From Candidatus Gastranaerophilales bacterium (GTDB lineage: Bacteria > Cyanobacteriota > Vampirovibrionia > Gastranaerophilales > Gastranaerophilaceae), in the NCBI GenBank assembly GCA_944326555.1, contig CALVEK010000008.1:23599-87598 (forward strand): a stretch of DNA of 64,000 bases, written 5' to 3'. Position 1 is the first letter of the stretch, and every line of letters starts with the position of its first letter. Positions 17,042 to 25,493 of this stretch are shown here, piece after piece. Under the pieces are notes generated by a model, which made no database searches, was not told the DNA's origin, and was given only the letters and a program-made list of their open reading frames with translations. The position numbers were made by a program, and so were the translations under genes.

Positions 17042-19138
17042 ATGGCTAAAGTTTTACTTGTTTCGGATAACGAAAAACAAAATGAACAGATATCTAAAGC
17101 ACTAGCTAAAACATCTGCGTCAATAGTTGTTTCTACAGACGAGACAGCAATAATAAACTACATAGAAAAATCTATTGTATCAATGATTATTGTAGATGAA
17201 TCATTGGAAAGTTCTGATGCACTAATTTTGTGCAAAAAAATACACGCAGCGGCAATAAAAGGGAATATTGCGATTGTCGTGATAGTTGCTCAGGACACTC
17301 AAAATAGCGACTTGCTAAAAATGTCCCATTCATACATAACAAAACCAATAAACGAAAAACTTTTAACAGCCGGAATTCTAAATAATCTAAAACTAAAAAA
17401 AGCCATTGATACGCTGTCAACAAACAATAGTGAACTGGCAAAAAGTCTTTATCAGCTTGATGTTTTGTATAACACCTCTACACAGCTTGCAGGTTCACTT
17501 GATAAACAAAAATTGATAAATATTATGATAGACGGACTGGAAAAAAGTTTGAGTTTTTCACTATCATCAGTACTTGTTTTTAACGATGAACACAATATTG
17601 ACCTTATAATAAACTCATTATACGGCATATCTCCAAGGCTTGAACATTCTCTTAAACTAAGAGCAATACTAAGTTATAGAGCACTTTTTGACAAAAAACG
17701 CATACCTTATGAATTAAACGTGAACGACATAAAGGTAATAAAAAATATCAAATACCCTCTTGAAGAATACGATTTGAATATACTAAAATTTGATAATTTG
17801 TTTGCACCTATAAATATCGGAGAAAAATTCTTTGGTCTCATAGAAGTATTCAGAGAAACAGACTACACGCAAGAAGATACAACATGTTTTCAAACACTGG
17901 CAAGGCAGGTATCCTTGCCATTAGAAAATGCTTCATTATACGAGGAGATAAAAAAGACAAACATAAAACTGGAAAAACTTGAACGTCTAAAATCAGAATT
18001 CATCTCAATAGTTTCCCACGAACTTAGAACGCCTCTTACTGCAATAAAAAACTCTCTTGAAATATGCCTAAGCGGAAAGGCGGGAGAAGTAAGTTCAATT
18101 ATGGATAAGTTCTTGAATATGGCAAAAAGAAACGTTACAAGATTATCAGGAATTATTAATGACTTGTTAGACTTATCAAAAGTTGAAGCAGGAAAAATGG
18201 ACTTCAAATTTGAAAAAACGGCAATAACCACTCCTGTCGAATTTATGAAAAATACTTTTGAAAATGTTGCAAAAGAAAAAAATATTCAGCTCACGCTTGA
18301 AAAAGATGACAATCTCTGTGAAACATACATAGACACACAAAGAATAGAACAGGTAATGTCAAATCTTATCTCTAATGCCATAAAATTTACAAATGAAAAT
18401 GGCAATATAACAATAAAAATAGAGAATACAAAAGTTACGGATATTGATAAATCAAAACTAATCGGAATTGAAAAACCTGTTTTCTACAACAATTATATAA
18501 AAGTCTCCGTAAAAGACAGCGGTATTGGTATAGCCGCCGAAGACTTAAAAAAAGTTTTTGACCAATTCCAACAAATAGAAAATTCCTTAAACAGAAAAAA
18601 TGGAGGAACAGGACTTGGCCTGCCTATTGCAAAACAGCTCATTGAAGCACACAGGGGTTTTATATGGGTTGAAAGTGAATTAAATAAGGGTACAACTTTC
18701 TCTTTTGCAATACCAATATTGACAGAAAAAGATAAATTCATAATAGATTTAGACAAAGAAATTTCAAAAGCTAAGACTTGTAATAACAATCTCTTGTTAG
18801 TCCTTATAAAAGAAAAACAACAAAGTGAAAAATCCTTTATCGAAGATATCGGTAAAGAGAAAATATCCATAATAAGAAAAACTTCCAGCACTAAAGAAGT
18901 CGAATATCACGAAGACGGATACAATTATCTGGCTGTAATGATACCTGAAGCAGACAAGTTTGCACAAAGTTTCATTGAAAAGAAAATTGAGAGTACAATA
19001 CAAAATTCCGGAGAAGAAACAAATTCTCCAAAATATGATATATTATACTCAACGATAATATTTCCTGACTCTGGAGAAAACTCTTTAGAGTTGATGGAAG
19101 CAGCAAAAAACGCTTTAAAATGTAGGGTGGAGGCATAA
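17042..19138 (+). CDS. Hybrid-type sensor histidine kinase with N-terminal receiver-like and GAF domains
   Basis: A receiver-like domain occupies residues 1-120. It starts V-L-L-V-S-D-N where the acidic pair would be and has V-D-E-S-L at the phosphoacceptor position, so it is only partly conserved. A GAF-like domain (about 140-300) and a short coiled coil follow. Then come HisKA with S-H-E-L-R-T-P and an ATPase domain with N-box N-L-I-S-N-A-I-K-F-T, D-S-G-I-G-I and G-G-T-G-L-G-L. The last 130 residues resemble a degenerate nucleotide-cyclase-like fold without GGDEF. No membrane segment is present, so it senses an internal cue. It heads a cluster with the CheY-like protein, which is its likely partner. 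Confidence 0.9.
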   Translation: MAKVLLVSDNEKQNEQISKALAKTSASIVVSTDETAIINYIEKSIVSMIIVDESLESSDALILCKKIHAAAIKGNIAIVVIVAQDTQNSDLLKMSHSYITKPINEKLLTAGILNNLKLKKAIDTLSTNNSELAKSLYQLDVLYNTSTQLAGSLDKQKLINIMIDGLEKSLSFSLSSVLVFNDEHNIDLIINSLYGISPRLEHSLKLRAILSYRALFDKKRIPYELNVNDIKVIKNIKYPLEEYDLNILKFDNLFAPINIGEKFFGLIEVFRETDYTQEDTTCFQTLARQVSLPLENASLYEEIKKTNIKLEKLERLKSEFISIVSHELRTPLTAIKNSLEICLSGKAGEVSSIMDKFLNMAKRNVTRLSGIINDLLDLSKVEAGKMDFKFEKTAITTPVEFMKNTFENVAKEKNIQLTLEKDDNLCETYIDTQRIEQVMSNLISNAIKFTNENGNITIKIENTKVTDIDKSKLIGIEKPVFYNNYIKVSVKDSGIGIAAEDLKKVFDQFQQIENSLNRKNGGTGLGLPIAKQLIEAHRGFIWVESELNKGTTFSFAIPILTEKDKFIIDLDKEISKAKTCNNNLLLVLIKEKQQSEKSFIEDIGKEKISIIRKTSSTKEVEYHEDGYNYLAVMIPEADKFAQSFIEKKIESTIQNSGEETNSPKYDILYSTIIFPDSGENSLELMEAAKNALKCRVEA

Positions 19139-19145
19139 TTAACAG

Positions 19146-19526
19146 ATGAGTGAAACAAAAAAAATTCTTATAGTTGATGATGAGCAAGATATTGTAGAAA
19201 CATTAAAATTCATGCTCGAAGCTCAAGGTTATGAATGTTTTTGCGCTTATGACGGAGAAACAGGGCTAAACATGGCAAAAGAAATAATTCCAGACCTGAT
19301 GATTCTTGATGTTATGATGCCCAAGATAAACGGGTATAAAATAAGTCGCCTTTTAAAATACGATAACAAATACAAAGATATACCAATAATTATGGTTACA
19401 GCTCGTTCCCAAGAGGATGACAAAATTATAGGCAAAGAAACTGGTGTAAATGAATATATCACGAAACCTTTTGAACTTGATGACGTTATAGAAAAAGTAA
19501 AAGAATATTTATCCGGAGAAAAATAA
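19146..19526 (+). CDS. CheY-like single-domain response regulator
   Basis: The 126-residue receiver domain has the acidic pair D-D at 11-12, phosphoacceptor Asp55 (I-L-D-V-M-M-P), T-A in V-T-A-R-S and Lys in T-K-P-F. It has no output domain. The gene begins 7 bases after the kinase gene and ends 4 bases before the GspE-like gene, so it should carry signal from the kinase. The neighbouring ATPase is a plausible target, since CheY-like regulators commonly act on motility machines; that is inference. Confidence 0.92.
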   Translation: MSETKKILIVDDEQDIVETLKFMLEAQGYECFCAYDGETGLNMAKEIIPDLMILDVMMPKINGYKISRLLKYDNKYKDIPIIMVTARSQEDDKIIGKETGVNEYITKPFELDDVIEKVKEYLSGEK

Positions 19527-19530
19527 AATA

Positions 19531-20925
19531 ATGGAGTTTGTAAGAAACAAAACCCTTGAAAAACTCAAATACGACTTGGTTAGAGATAACATTATAAAAT
19601 ACGAAGATTTAGAAACAGCCGAACAAGTTGCTTCGGCTCAAAATGTTAATATAGGTCAAGTTCTTATATCATCAGGAATAATAACAGAAGAAAACCTTCT
19701 AAAATTCCTTGAAAGTAAATTACATATTCCATACGTAAATCTTGATGACTATTCTCTGGACAAAAGGTGCCTTAGCTACATAAATTTCAATAACGCACAG
19801 AAATACAAAGTTATCCCATTATTTGAAATTGAAGGAATCTTAACAGTCGCAATGTCTGACCCATTGGACTTGTTTGCAATTGATAAAATTGTTGAAGACG
19901 CAAAATGCGAAATAGAACCGGTAATTTCTTCTGAAAGTGCTGTACTAAAAAAAATCGAAGAATACTACACAAGCAACAGCTCAGTTGGTCAGATTTTTAT
20001 TGATGAAGACAAACCTCAATATGACTGGCGAGAGGTCTTAAATAATGAAGATTTGTCATCAAGTCTGTCTGATGAACACATACAAAAGTTGATAAGAGCA
20101 ATACTAAAACAGGCAATATCACTAAATGTTCACGAACTATTTTTTGAACATGTTCCAAACGGTCTTAGTGTAACATTCAAAAAAGACTCGCAAAATATTT
20201 CGACAGGGGAAATTCCGGCAATACTTGTATCCTCATTTATTGCAAAACTCAAAACACTTTCCAATCTTGACCCTACAGTATCAGAGCTTCCTCAACTCGG
20301 AAAACTCAGTTTTAAAGTTGATGATATATCTCTAATTGCAAGCATTTCAGCTTTTCCTACAATATTGGGAGAAAGGATATCCATAAAAATATACAAACCA
20401 CCAAGAACATTGGAAGATAATGGATTTGATGTAAAAAGAATTAATACAATAAGAACAGCCGTTGATACTCCTGGAATTATACTGGTTTGCGGTTCTGCTT
20501 TAAGCGGAAAGACTCATATAATATACTCTATTCTATCCGATATAGCATCAGAAAACAGAAATGTAATGACAATAGAATCTATTACAAAATACAATCTTGA
20601 AAATGTTAATCAATGCGAACTCAATGAACACATTGGATTCAATCTTGATAAGGCTATGCGTTTTATAGAATTTCAATCACCTGATATACTTTATTTTGAA
20701 GGACTAACAACAAAGGAAGGTCTGGATTATTTTACATCTCTTGTGTTTAAAAACAAAACTTTGATAACTGAATTCTTAGCAGAAAACATTGCAGATTTGA
20801 TGAAAAAACTTTCTTTAAACGAATTTTCAATGTTCAAATCAATGTTAACCTGCCTTATTTTTATACACAATAAAGATAGCATAGAAGTCTTTGACAAACA
20901 GGCTCTTGAGAAATATTTCGGATAG
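19531..20925 (+). CDS. Divergent GspE/PilB-family protein
   Basis: An N-terminal MshEN-type domain (residues 5-145) resembles those of type IV pilus and type II secretion assembly ATPases, some of which bind c-di-GMP. A Walker A follows as G-S-A-L-S-G-K-T (321-328), with the Lys kept. The Walker B region reads S-P-D-I-L-Y-F-E-G-L instead of the usual D-P-D-I-I-M-V-G-E-I-R. The Arg-finger region (S-I-S-A-F-P-T-I-L-G-E-R) has lost the first conserved Arg. The zinc tetracysteine is absent and the protein is short at 464 residues. It may be a weak ATPase or a regulatory paralogue. Confidence 0.8.
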   Translation: MEFVRNKTLEKLKYDLVRDNIIKYEDLETAEQVASAQNVNIGQVLISSGIITEENLLKFLESKLHIPYVNLDDYSLDKRCLSYINFNNAQKYKVIPLFEIEGILTVAMSDPLDLFAIDKIVEDAKCEIEPVISSESAVLKKIEEYYTSNSSVGQIFIDEDKPQYDWREVLNNEDLSSSLSDEHIQKLIRAILKQAISLNVHELFFEHVPNGLSVTFKKDSQNISTGEIPAILVSSFIAKLKTLSNLDPTVSELPQLGKLSFKVDDISLIASISAFPTILGERISIKIYKPPRTLEDNGFDVKRINTIRTAVDTPGIILVCGSALSGKTHIIYSILSDIASENRNVMTIESITKYNLENVNQCELNEHIGFNLDKAMRFIEFQSPDILYFEGLTTKEGLDYFTSLVFKNKTLITEFLAENIADLMKKLSLNEFSMFKSMLTCLIFIHNKDSIEVFDKQALEKYFG

Positions 20926-21032
20926 AAAAGTTGTAAACAAATATTAACAATTCCTTAAAATCGGTAAATTCATTAGAAAAAATATTTTTTATAAGTATAT
21001 AGGAAACCGAAGGAAAAAAGGAATATAGTATT

Positions 21033-21530
21033 TTGAGTGGCGAAAATTTAAAAGTTCCACAATTGAATGTTGATAAACAGACGGTAGCAACTGAAAAAAC
21101 AGGAGAAATGAAAGCAGTTACTACTCCAACATTTTTATTCAATACCAAAATTGCAAACACAAAAGAATTTGCAATCAATGGTAATGAACAAACATTTTTG
21201 CCAAAAGCAGAAACACAAACTCAAAGCGCATCTCTCTTTGGTACCAATATAAAAACAGAAACAGAGAAAAAGCCACAAAAGCAAGAGATGCCAACTGTAG
21301 CTCCAACAAAACAAGGCTTTTTAAGCCAAATCGGCAACTATTACAGACAAATCAAGTACGGAGTTAACAAGCTGGACGAAGTCATAGATGCAGATGCACT
21401 AAAAGTTCTAAATGAGCATGGACTTAGCGAAAGCGAACTATCAGAAATCTATGAATCAAATCCAAGATTACAAGCCATTACACAACAAATGCAAATGATG
21501 GCTCAAAACTATGGAATTCAAACAGCTTAA
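21033..21530 (+). CDS. Hypothetical protein upstream of the HD hydrolase
   Basis: The 165-residue protein starts with TTG after AAAAAAGGAATATAG. An ATG at 21109 is an alternative start that would remove 25 residues. The first 95 residues are Thr/Gln/Lys-rich and probably disordered. The C-terminal 65 residues form helices ending in Q-Q-M-Q-M-M-A. No family recognised. It lies 18 bases before the HD-domain gene and likely shares its transcript. The upstream region has a TTTTTTATAAGTATATAGG stretch, a promoter candidate. Confidence 0.55.
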   Translation: MSGENLKVPQLNVDKQTVATEKTGEMKAVTTPTFLFNTKIANTKEFAINGNEQTFLPKAETQTQSASLFGTNIKTETEKKPQKQEMPTVAPTKQGFLSQIGNYYRQIKYGVNKLDEVIDADALKVLNEHGLSESELSEIYESNPRLQAITQQMQMMAQNYGIQTA

Positions 21531-21548
21531 TATCAGGGGATATTAGGA

Positions 21549-22100
21549 ATGAAAATCAATATTAAAGACGTTTTACATTACGAAAATTTGAAAACTATTA
21601 AGTATACGCACCTTGCTACTACAATCGTATACGCAAGAGCTATTGCCGAAATGCTTGGATATTCAAAAGAAGATATCCATGTAATAGAGGTTGGTGCATC
21701 TCTTCACGATATTGGAAAATCATTTATTCCACCGTCAATACTTAATAAAAAAGGCCGTTTAACAAAAGAAGAAAGAGAAATAATAAATCTTCACTCTGTT
21801 ATCGGATACGAAGTATTGAAATCTGCAGGATACAGCGTAAATGTTGCAGAAATTGCAAGAGACCACCACAATCCAATGTCTAAAAACAATATGGCACAAA
21901 TAGTCAGAGCTGCAGATATATACTCTGCTATGAGAGAAGAACGCTCTTACAAAAAGCCAAAGACTCACGAAGAAGCAATGGAAGTTTTAAAATCCGCAAA
22001 AGTTCCACAAGATATATTAAATGCTCTGGATAAAAAATACGGTAAAAAGCAACAAGCAAGAATTACTCAAGGCTTTGCAACTCGACCTGCAATTGCTTAA
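21549..22100 (+). CDS. HD-GYP-like phosphohydrolase lacking the GYP motif
   Basis: The 183-residue protein keeps the HD-GYP metal pattern: His21, H-D-I-G-K (53-57), His82, H-H (106-107) and A-D-I-Y-S-A-M in place of the V-A-D-x-x-D-A-M helix. The loop that normally reads G-T-G-Y-P is shortened to N-P-M-S. The catalytic metal site therefore seems complete while the c-di-GMP recognition loop is altered, so the substrate may be another nucleotide or c-di-GMP with changed affinity. It is convergent with the TPR gene, overlapping it by 38 bases. Confidence 0.8.
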   Translation: MKINIKDVLHYENLKTIKYTHLATTIVYARAIAEMLGYSKEDIHVIEVGASLHDIGKSFIPPSILNKKGRLTKEEREIINLHSVIGYEVLKSAGYSVNVAEIARDHHNPMSKNNMAQIVRAADIYSAMREERSYKKPKTHEEAMEVLKSAKVPQDILNALDKKYGKKQQARITQGFATRPAIA

Positions 22101-22986
22101 TGTTAGTAGACAAGGTCTCGTAATTATTCATCGCCTCTTTAAGATAATGTTTATACTGAACATTATCACCGATTTTTGAATACAAATGAGCCATTGTATA
22201 ATTAACATCGCCGTTATAAGGATTATTCAAAAGTGCGTTCTTTAACAAATCTATAGCAATGTCAAAATTCTCTTGTTTTGCGTAAATCTTTGCCAATATA
22301 ACATAGGCTCCATCGTCTTTAGGATTCAACTCCAAAGTTTTTTTCAAAAGTTCAACAGCTTTGGTATCTTCACCCTCTTCAAAGGCTATAGAGCCTAAAT
22401 TAAAATATGCCCAACTGTAATCAGGCGACATATCTATAACTTTTTGATAATACTGCTTACATAAATCTCTTTCGCCAATTTTGTCATACTCATACGCAAG
22501 ATAGAAATGAGCCAAAAAATCCGTAGGATTTAACTCTATAGCGGCCTTAAGGCATGTTATAGACAAAGAGTGTTCTTCCTTTTTGGAATATAAATACCCA
22601 AGATTAAAATAACTGTTCGCATCAGACTCTTCTAACTGTAATACCCTCTTAAAGAAAGGTATTGCCTTATCAAATTCCTGTGTTTGTAAATACAAATAGC
22701 CTAGATTATACAAAAAATCAGGTTCATCAGGACTGATATTCAATGCATTTTGGTATGATATTGCAGCTTTATCAAATTTTTTCAAGTTTTCAAGAACAAT
22801 ACCTGCATTATAGTGTAGTCTTGAATCTTCGGGAAAGCGTTTAAGTAAGTAAAAAAGCTGTTTCAAAGCCTCTTCATTATAGCCATTCTCCATAAGTTCA
22901 ACAGCAAGCTCTCTTCTTATTTTGAAATCAGAAGGATTTTTTTCCAATTCCTCATTTAATTCTTTTATTTTTGACATGCTATCCAT
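22063..22986 (-). CDS. TPR-repeat protein
   Basis: The 307-residue protein is made of about eight tetratricopeptide repeats, with the usual A/G at position 8, Y at 11 and A/P at 20 and 32 (for example Y-F-N-L-G-Y-L-Y). It has no signal peptide or membrane segment. TPR arrays bind partner proteins; the partner is not evident. Its 3' end overlaps the convergent HD-domain gene. Confidence 0.85.
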   Translation of the reverse strand: MDSMSKIKELNEELEKNPSDFKIRRELAVELMENGYNEEALKQLFYLLKRFPEDSRLHYNAGIVLENLKKFDKAAISYQNALNISPDEPDFLYNLGYLYLQTQEFDKAIPFFKRVLQLEESDANSYFNLGYLYSKKEEHSLSITCLKAAIELNPTDFLAHFYLAYEYDKIGERDLCKQYYQKVIDMSPDYSWAYFNLGSIAFEEGEDTKAVELLKKTLELNPKDDGAYVILAKIYAKQENFDIAIDLLKNALLNNPYNGDVNYTMAHLYSKIGDNVQYKHYLKEAMNNYETLSTNIKQLQVELQSLE

Positions 22987-23024
22987 AAGACAATATTAAC
23001 TTTTTTTTGATGTATTTACAATAC

Positions 23025-23050
23025 AAAAAAGGACCCTCAAAAGAGAGTCC
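23025..23050 (-). terminator. Terminator after tRNA-Leu
   Basis: On the minus strand GGACTCTC-TTTT-GAGGGTCC is followed by TTTTTT, seven bases after the tRNA CCA end. Confidence 0.85.
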
Positions 23051-23056
23051 TTTAAG

Positions 23057-23145
23057 TGGTGCCCTGAGCCAGACTTGAACTGGCACTGGGGGTGAGCCCA
23101 ATCGGATTTTAAGTCCGACGCGTCTACCGATTCCGCCACCAGGGC
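23057..23145 (-). tRNA. tRNA-Leu (anticodon UAA)
   Basis: On the minus strand the gene begins GCCCTGG and ends TCAGGGC-A-CCA, with a G-T pair closing the acceptor stem. The anticodon stem TCGGA/TCCGA holds loop CTTAAAA, giving anticodon TAA. A long variable arm (TTGGGCTCACCCCCAGT) marks a type II tRNA. The T arm is GCCAG-TTCAAGT-CTGGC. CCA is encoded. Confidence 0.96.
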
Positions 23146-23172
23146 AAAACGTTATTACTAACATTTCGTATA

Positions 23173-23204
23173 ATTATATTCCTTTAAAAAGTAAGAATTG
23201 TCAA
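23173..23204 (-). promoter_or_regulatory. Possible promoter of tRNA-Leu
   Basis: On the minus strand TTGACA and TATAAT lie upstream of the tRNA, but the spacer is 20 bases, longer than the usual 17. The actual -10 may be a shifted overlapping hexamer. Confidence 0.35.
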
Positions 23205-23261
23205 GCGGATATATAAAATAAGCACGAATTTGAAAGCAACAAAAAATTTATTGAAAAAAAT

Positions 23262-23285
23262 GAACAAAATTTTTTTAAATTCGTT
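23262..23285 (+). promoter_or_regulatory. Candidate ECF sigma promoter of the anti-sigma/sigma operon
   Basis: GAAC and CGTT are separated by 16 bases, with a T run in the spacer, about 25 bases before the ATG at 23311. GAAC-N16-CGT is the typical shape of an ECF-type promoter, so the operon may be autoregulated. Confidence 0.45.
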
Positions 23286-23310
23286 ATAGTATATGTAAGG
23301 AATAAAAACT

Positions 23311-23655
23311 ATGAACGAAAAAAAATGTAACGGTTATGAAAGCATGTATACGTTCTTGAGCGAAGATGACTTCCTAAAGCATCTGGAAAACTGTGAAGAA
23401 TGCAAAGCAGAACACGAAAGAATGCAAAAAGTATCATCTCTCATTCAAGAAGCAAAACCATATATCATTGAAAAGAGAAATCGAGCAAAAGTACTAAAAG
23501 CAGCATGCGCAATATTTATTATCTTCTTTTCAACACTGAGTATTCCTCTCTACACCGTCGGTACACACATGTACGAAGACGTAATGGCAAGCTCAATGAC
23601 TGCTGAAGAAATGGGTTTACCAGTGGATGAGTATGGCTTTTTGTACATAAATTAA
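23311..23655 (+). CDS. Putative membrane anti-sigma factor with ZAS motif
   Basis: The 114-residue protein has H24-x3-C28-x2-C31, the zinc-binding signature of anti-sigma factors, then one membrane helix at about 62-83 and a short external tail. It would hold the ECF sigma factor encoded directly downstream at the inner membrane until an envelope signal arrives. The gene order is unusual, since the anti-sigma gene most often follows its sigma gene. The extracellular part is only about 30 residues, so a partner sensor is likely. Confidence 0.75.
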   Translation: MNEKKCNGYESMYTFLSEDDFLKHLENCEECKAEHERMQKVSSLIQEAKPYIIEKRNRAKVLKAACAIFIIFFSTLSIPLYTVGTHMYEDVMASSMTAEEMGLPVDEYGFLYIN

Positions 23656-23662
23656 GGGTTGT

Positions 23663-24160
23663 ATGGATTTAAAAGAAATAATATCGACTCACGGAAAAAC
23701 TGTGAGAAATATCATAAAAAGAATTACGAATGAAGAAAATGAGGACCTTGAACAAGAGGTTTACAGCAGAGTATGGAAAAATGCTGAAAAATATGAAGAA
23801 AAAGGAACTTTTGGTGCTTGGATAAGAACAATTAGCGCTAATTTATCCAAGGATTACCTTAAATCTTCACAAAAAAGATTGTCAGATAACTCAACATCTG
23901 ATGAAACGGTAATATCTTTTGTAAAATGCAAAAAAGATACTCCGGAAGAACTCATTTTAAAAAGAGAAAGACAAAAAACTATAACAGAGGCAATAAACAA
24001 ACTAAAACCAAAATTCAAAGAAGTAATAATGCTATATGAAATAGAAAACAAATCGTACGAAGAAATATCACAAAGAATAAAATGTCCTATAGGTACAGTG
24101 AAATCAAGGTTATATAATGCAAAAAAAGAACTTGCAGAAATGCTAAAAGATTTAATGTAG
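23663..24160 (+). CDS. ECF-type RNA polymerase sigma factor
   Basis: The 165-residue protein has sigma region 2 (L-E-Q-E-V-Y-S-R-V-W through G-A-W-I-R-T-I) and region 4 (V-I-M-L-Y-E-I through I-G-T-V-K-S-R-L-Y-N-A-K), with no region 1.1 or 3, as in ECF sigma factors. It lies 7 bases after the anti-sigma gene and 15 bases before a Spy-like gene, so these three form an envelope-stress operon. The start is the ATG after AAGGGTTGT. Confidence 0.9.
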   Translation: MDLKEIISTHGKTVRNIIKRITNEENEDLEQEVYSRVWKNAEKYEEKGTFGAWIRTISANLSKDYLKSSQKRLSDNSTSDETVISFVKCKKDTPEELILKRERQKTITEAINKLKPKFKEVIMLYEIENKSYEEISQRIKCPIGTVKSRLYNAKKELAEMLKDLM

Positions 24161-24175
24161 AAAGGATACAAAAAT

Positions 24176-24733
24176 ATGAAAAAACAACTTATTATCGCAG
24201 GTATAGCAGCAGCAATGATGCTCTCAACATCTATGACATTTGCAAATACGGCAACAGACAATACAACACCTAAAAAACCAACTTGCAATTGCAAATGCAA
24301 CAAACAAAAGCCACCCAAAATGGCAAGACCAAGTTTGGATGAACAATTACAGTTGACAGAAGAACAAAAAGCCAAAGCTCATGAAATCAGAATGAAAGGT
24401 CATGAACAAATAAAACCTGTTATCGAAAAAATGAAAGCTAAACATCAAGAAATTAAAGAAGTTGCTAAAAGCACACTTTCACAAGACAAAAAAGACAAAA
24501 AGATTGCAGAATTAAAAAAAGAAATGAAAGCTCTTAAACAAGAAGCAAGAAAAATCAGAACAGAAAACACAAAAGAGTTTGAAGCAATCTTAACTCCTGA
24601 ACAAAAAGCAAAGTTTGAAAAAATAAAAAAAGATGCAAGAGCAAAACACAAAGCAATGATGAAAAAAGGTAAAAGACCTAACAAAGAATTTGGACCACAA
24701 GCACAAAATGCGCAACCTACACCTCAAAAATAG
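24176..24733 (+). CDS. Spy/CpxP-like periplasmic protein (copy 1)
   Basis: A signal peptide (1-23, ending T-F-A-N) is followed by C-N-C-K-C-N-K, then a helical, highly basic region with two L-T-x-x-Q-type motifs (L-T-E-E-Q-K and L-T-P-E-Q-K). This is the layout of Spy and CpxP chaperone/stress sensors. The Cys cluster near the mature N-terminus may bind metal. The position after the ECF sigma gene fits a role as effector or feedback protein of the stress response. A terminator follows. Confidence 0.8.
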   Translation: MKKQLIIAGIAAAMMLSTSMTFANTATDNTTPKKPTCNCKCNKQKPPKMARPSLDEQLQLTEEQKAKAHEIRMKGHEQIKPVIEKMKAKHQEIKEVAKSTLSQDKKDKKIAELKKEMKALKQEARKIRTENTKEFEAILTPEQKAKFEKIKKDARAKHKAMMKKGKRPNKEFGPQAQNAQPTPQK

Positions 24734-24740
24734 AAACATT

Positions 24741-24767
24741 AAAAGCCCCCTAATAAGGGGGCTTTTT
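24741..24767 (+). terminator. Terminator of the ECF operon
   Basis: AAAAGCCCCC-TAATA-GGGGGCTTTTTT forms a strong stem with a T tract just after the Spy-like gene. It is nearly symmetrical and could act both ways. Confidence 0.9.
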
Positions 24768-24806
24768 TATGATATAATCTATTCATAATAATAAAGGGGA
24801 GAGAAG

Positions 24807-25493
24807 ATGAGGATTTGTAAGATATTGTGCGTATTCTTTGTATGCGTTTTATTGTCTTCTCAACAAACGATTTTTGCAGATGAACTGATATTAGAAAAGG
24901 ATACACAATTACAAAAAATCATTTCACAAACAGGATTTCGTCTGCTCAACAGTAGTGGATACGAAAATCGTATAACTTTTTTCTATTCACCTGTTCCTGA
25001 GCCCAAAATAAAAATAAACAACAGAAAAAAAAGAGTAACGGTAACTAAAGGCATGATGATGCTTGTAGATGACGAAAATGAAATAGCAGCAGCTCTCAGC
25101 TCAGCAACATCACAAATCATAGACAACCAAAGCGGATTTTTTAGGAGGTTTTCTGTTAGTTTTTCTCCGAGAAAATATGAAATAAAAGCAGATAAAAAAG
25201 CTGTAGATTTGATGGTGAATGCCGGATACAACCCAATTGCATTAATAAACTTTATAAACAAAACAAACAAAGAGCAAAACTGGTTTGAATATAATATATT
25301 TCACCACAATGGTACGGAACGTAATACACAAATATACCAATATATTTATGAAAAATACCCATTATTCATTGCAAATAATGAATATATTGAAAATAACTCT
25401 TACCAAAACTTTCTGTATACAACAAAAAACGAACGTAAAAAAGCAAGAATAATCAAAGAAGCAAAACTAAAAAGGAACAATCATAAGAAATGA
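24807..25493 (+). CDS. M48-like pseudo-peptidase, module copy 1 (active site lost)
   Basis: A signal peptide (1-24) precedes a domain that aligns along its whole length with the protein at 26367. The M48-type helix where HExxH would lie reads S-S-A-T-S-Q (98-103), so the zinc site is gone, while the downstream helix (A-D-K-K-A-V-D-L-M-V-N-A-G-Y-N-P) is kept. It probably binds a substrate or partner without cutting it. Its last four bases overlap the start of the next gene, so the pair is co-translated. An exported or periplasmic location is inferred from the signal peptide. Confidence 0.75.
   Translation: MRICKILCVFFVCVLLSSQQTIFADELILEKDTQLQKIISQTGFRLLNSSGYENRITFFYSPVPEPKIKINNRKKRVTVTKGMMMLVDDENEIAAALSSATSQIIDNQSGFFRRFSVSFSPRKYEIKADKKAVDLMVNAGYNPIALINFINKTNKEQNWFEYNIFHHNGTERNTQIYQYIYEKYPLFIANNEYIENNSYQNFLYTTKNERKKARIIKEAKLKRNNHKK

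Noticed and set aside
22979..23164. Leftward 61-codon open frame
   Set aside because: It covers the tRNA-Leu gene and its terminator; a tRNA with full structure explains the sequence.
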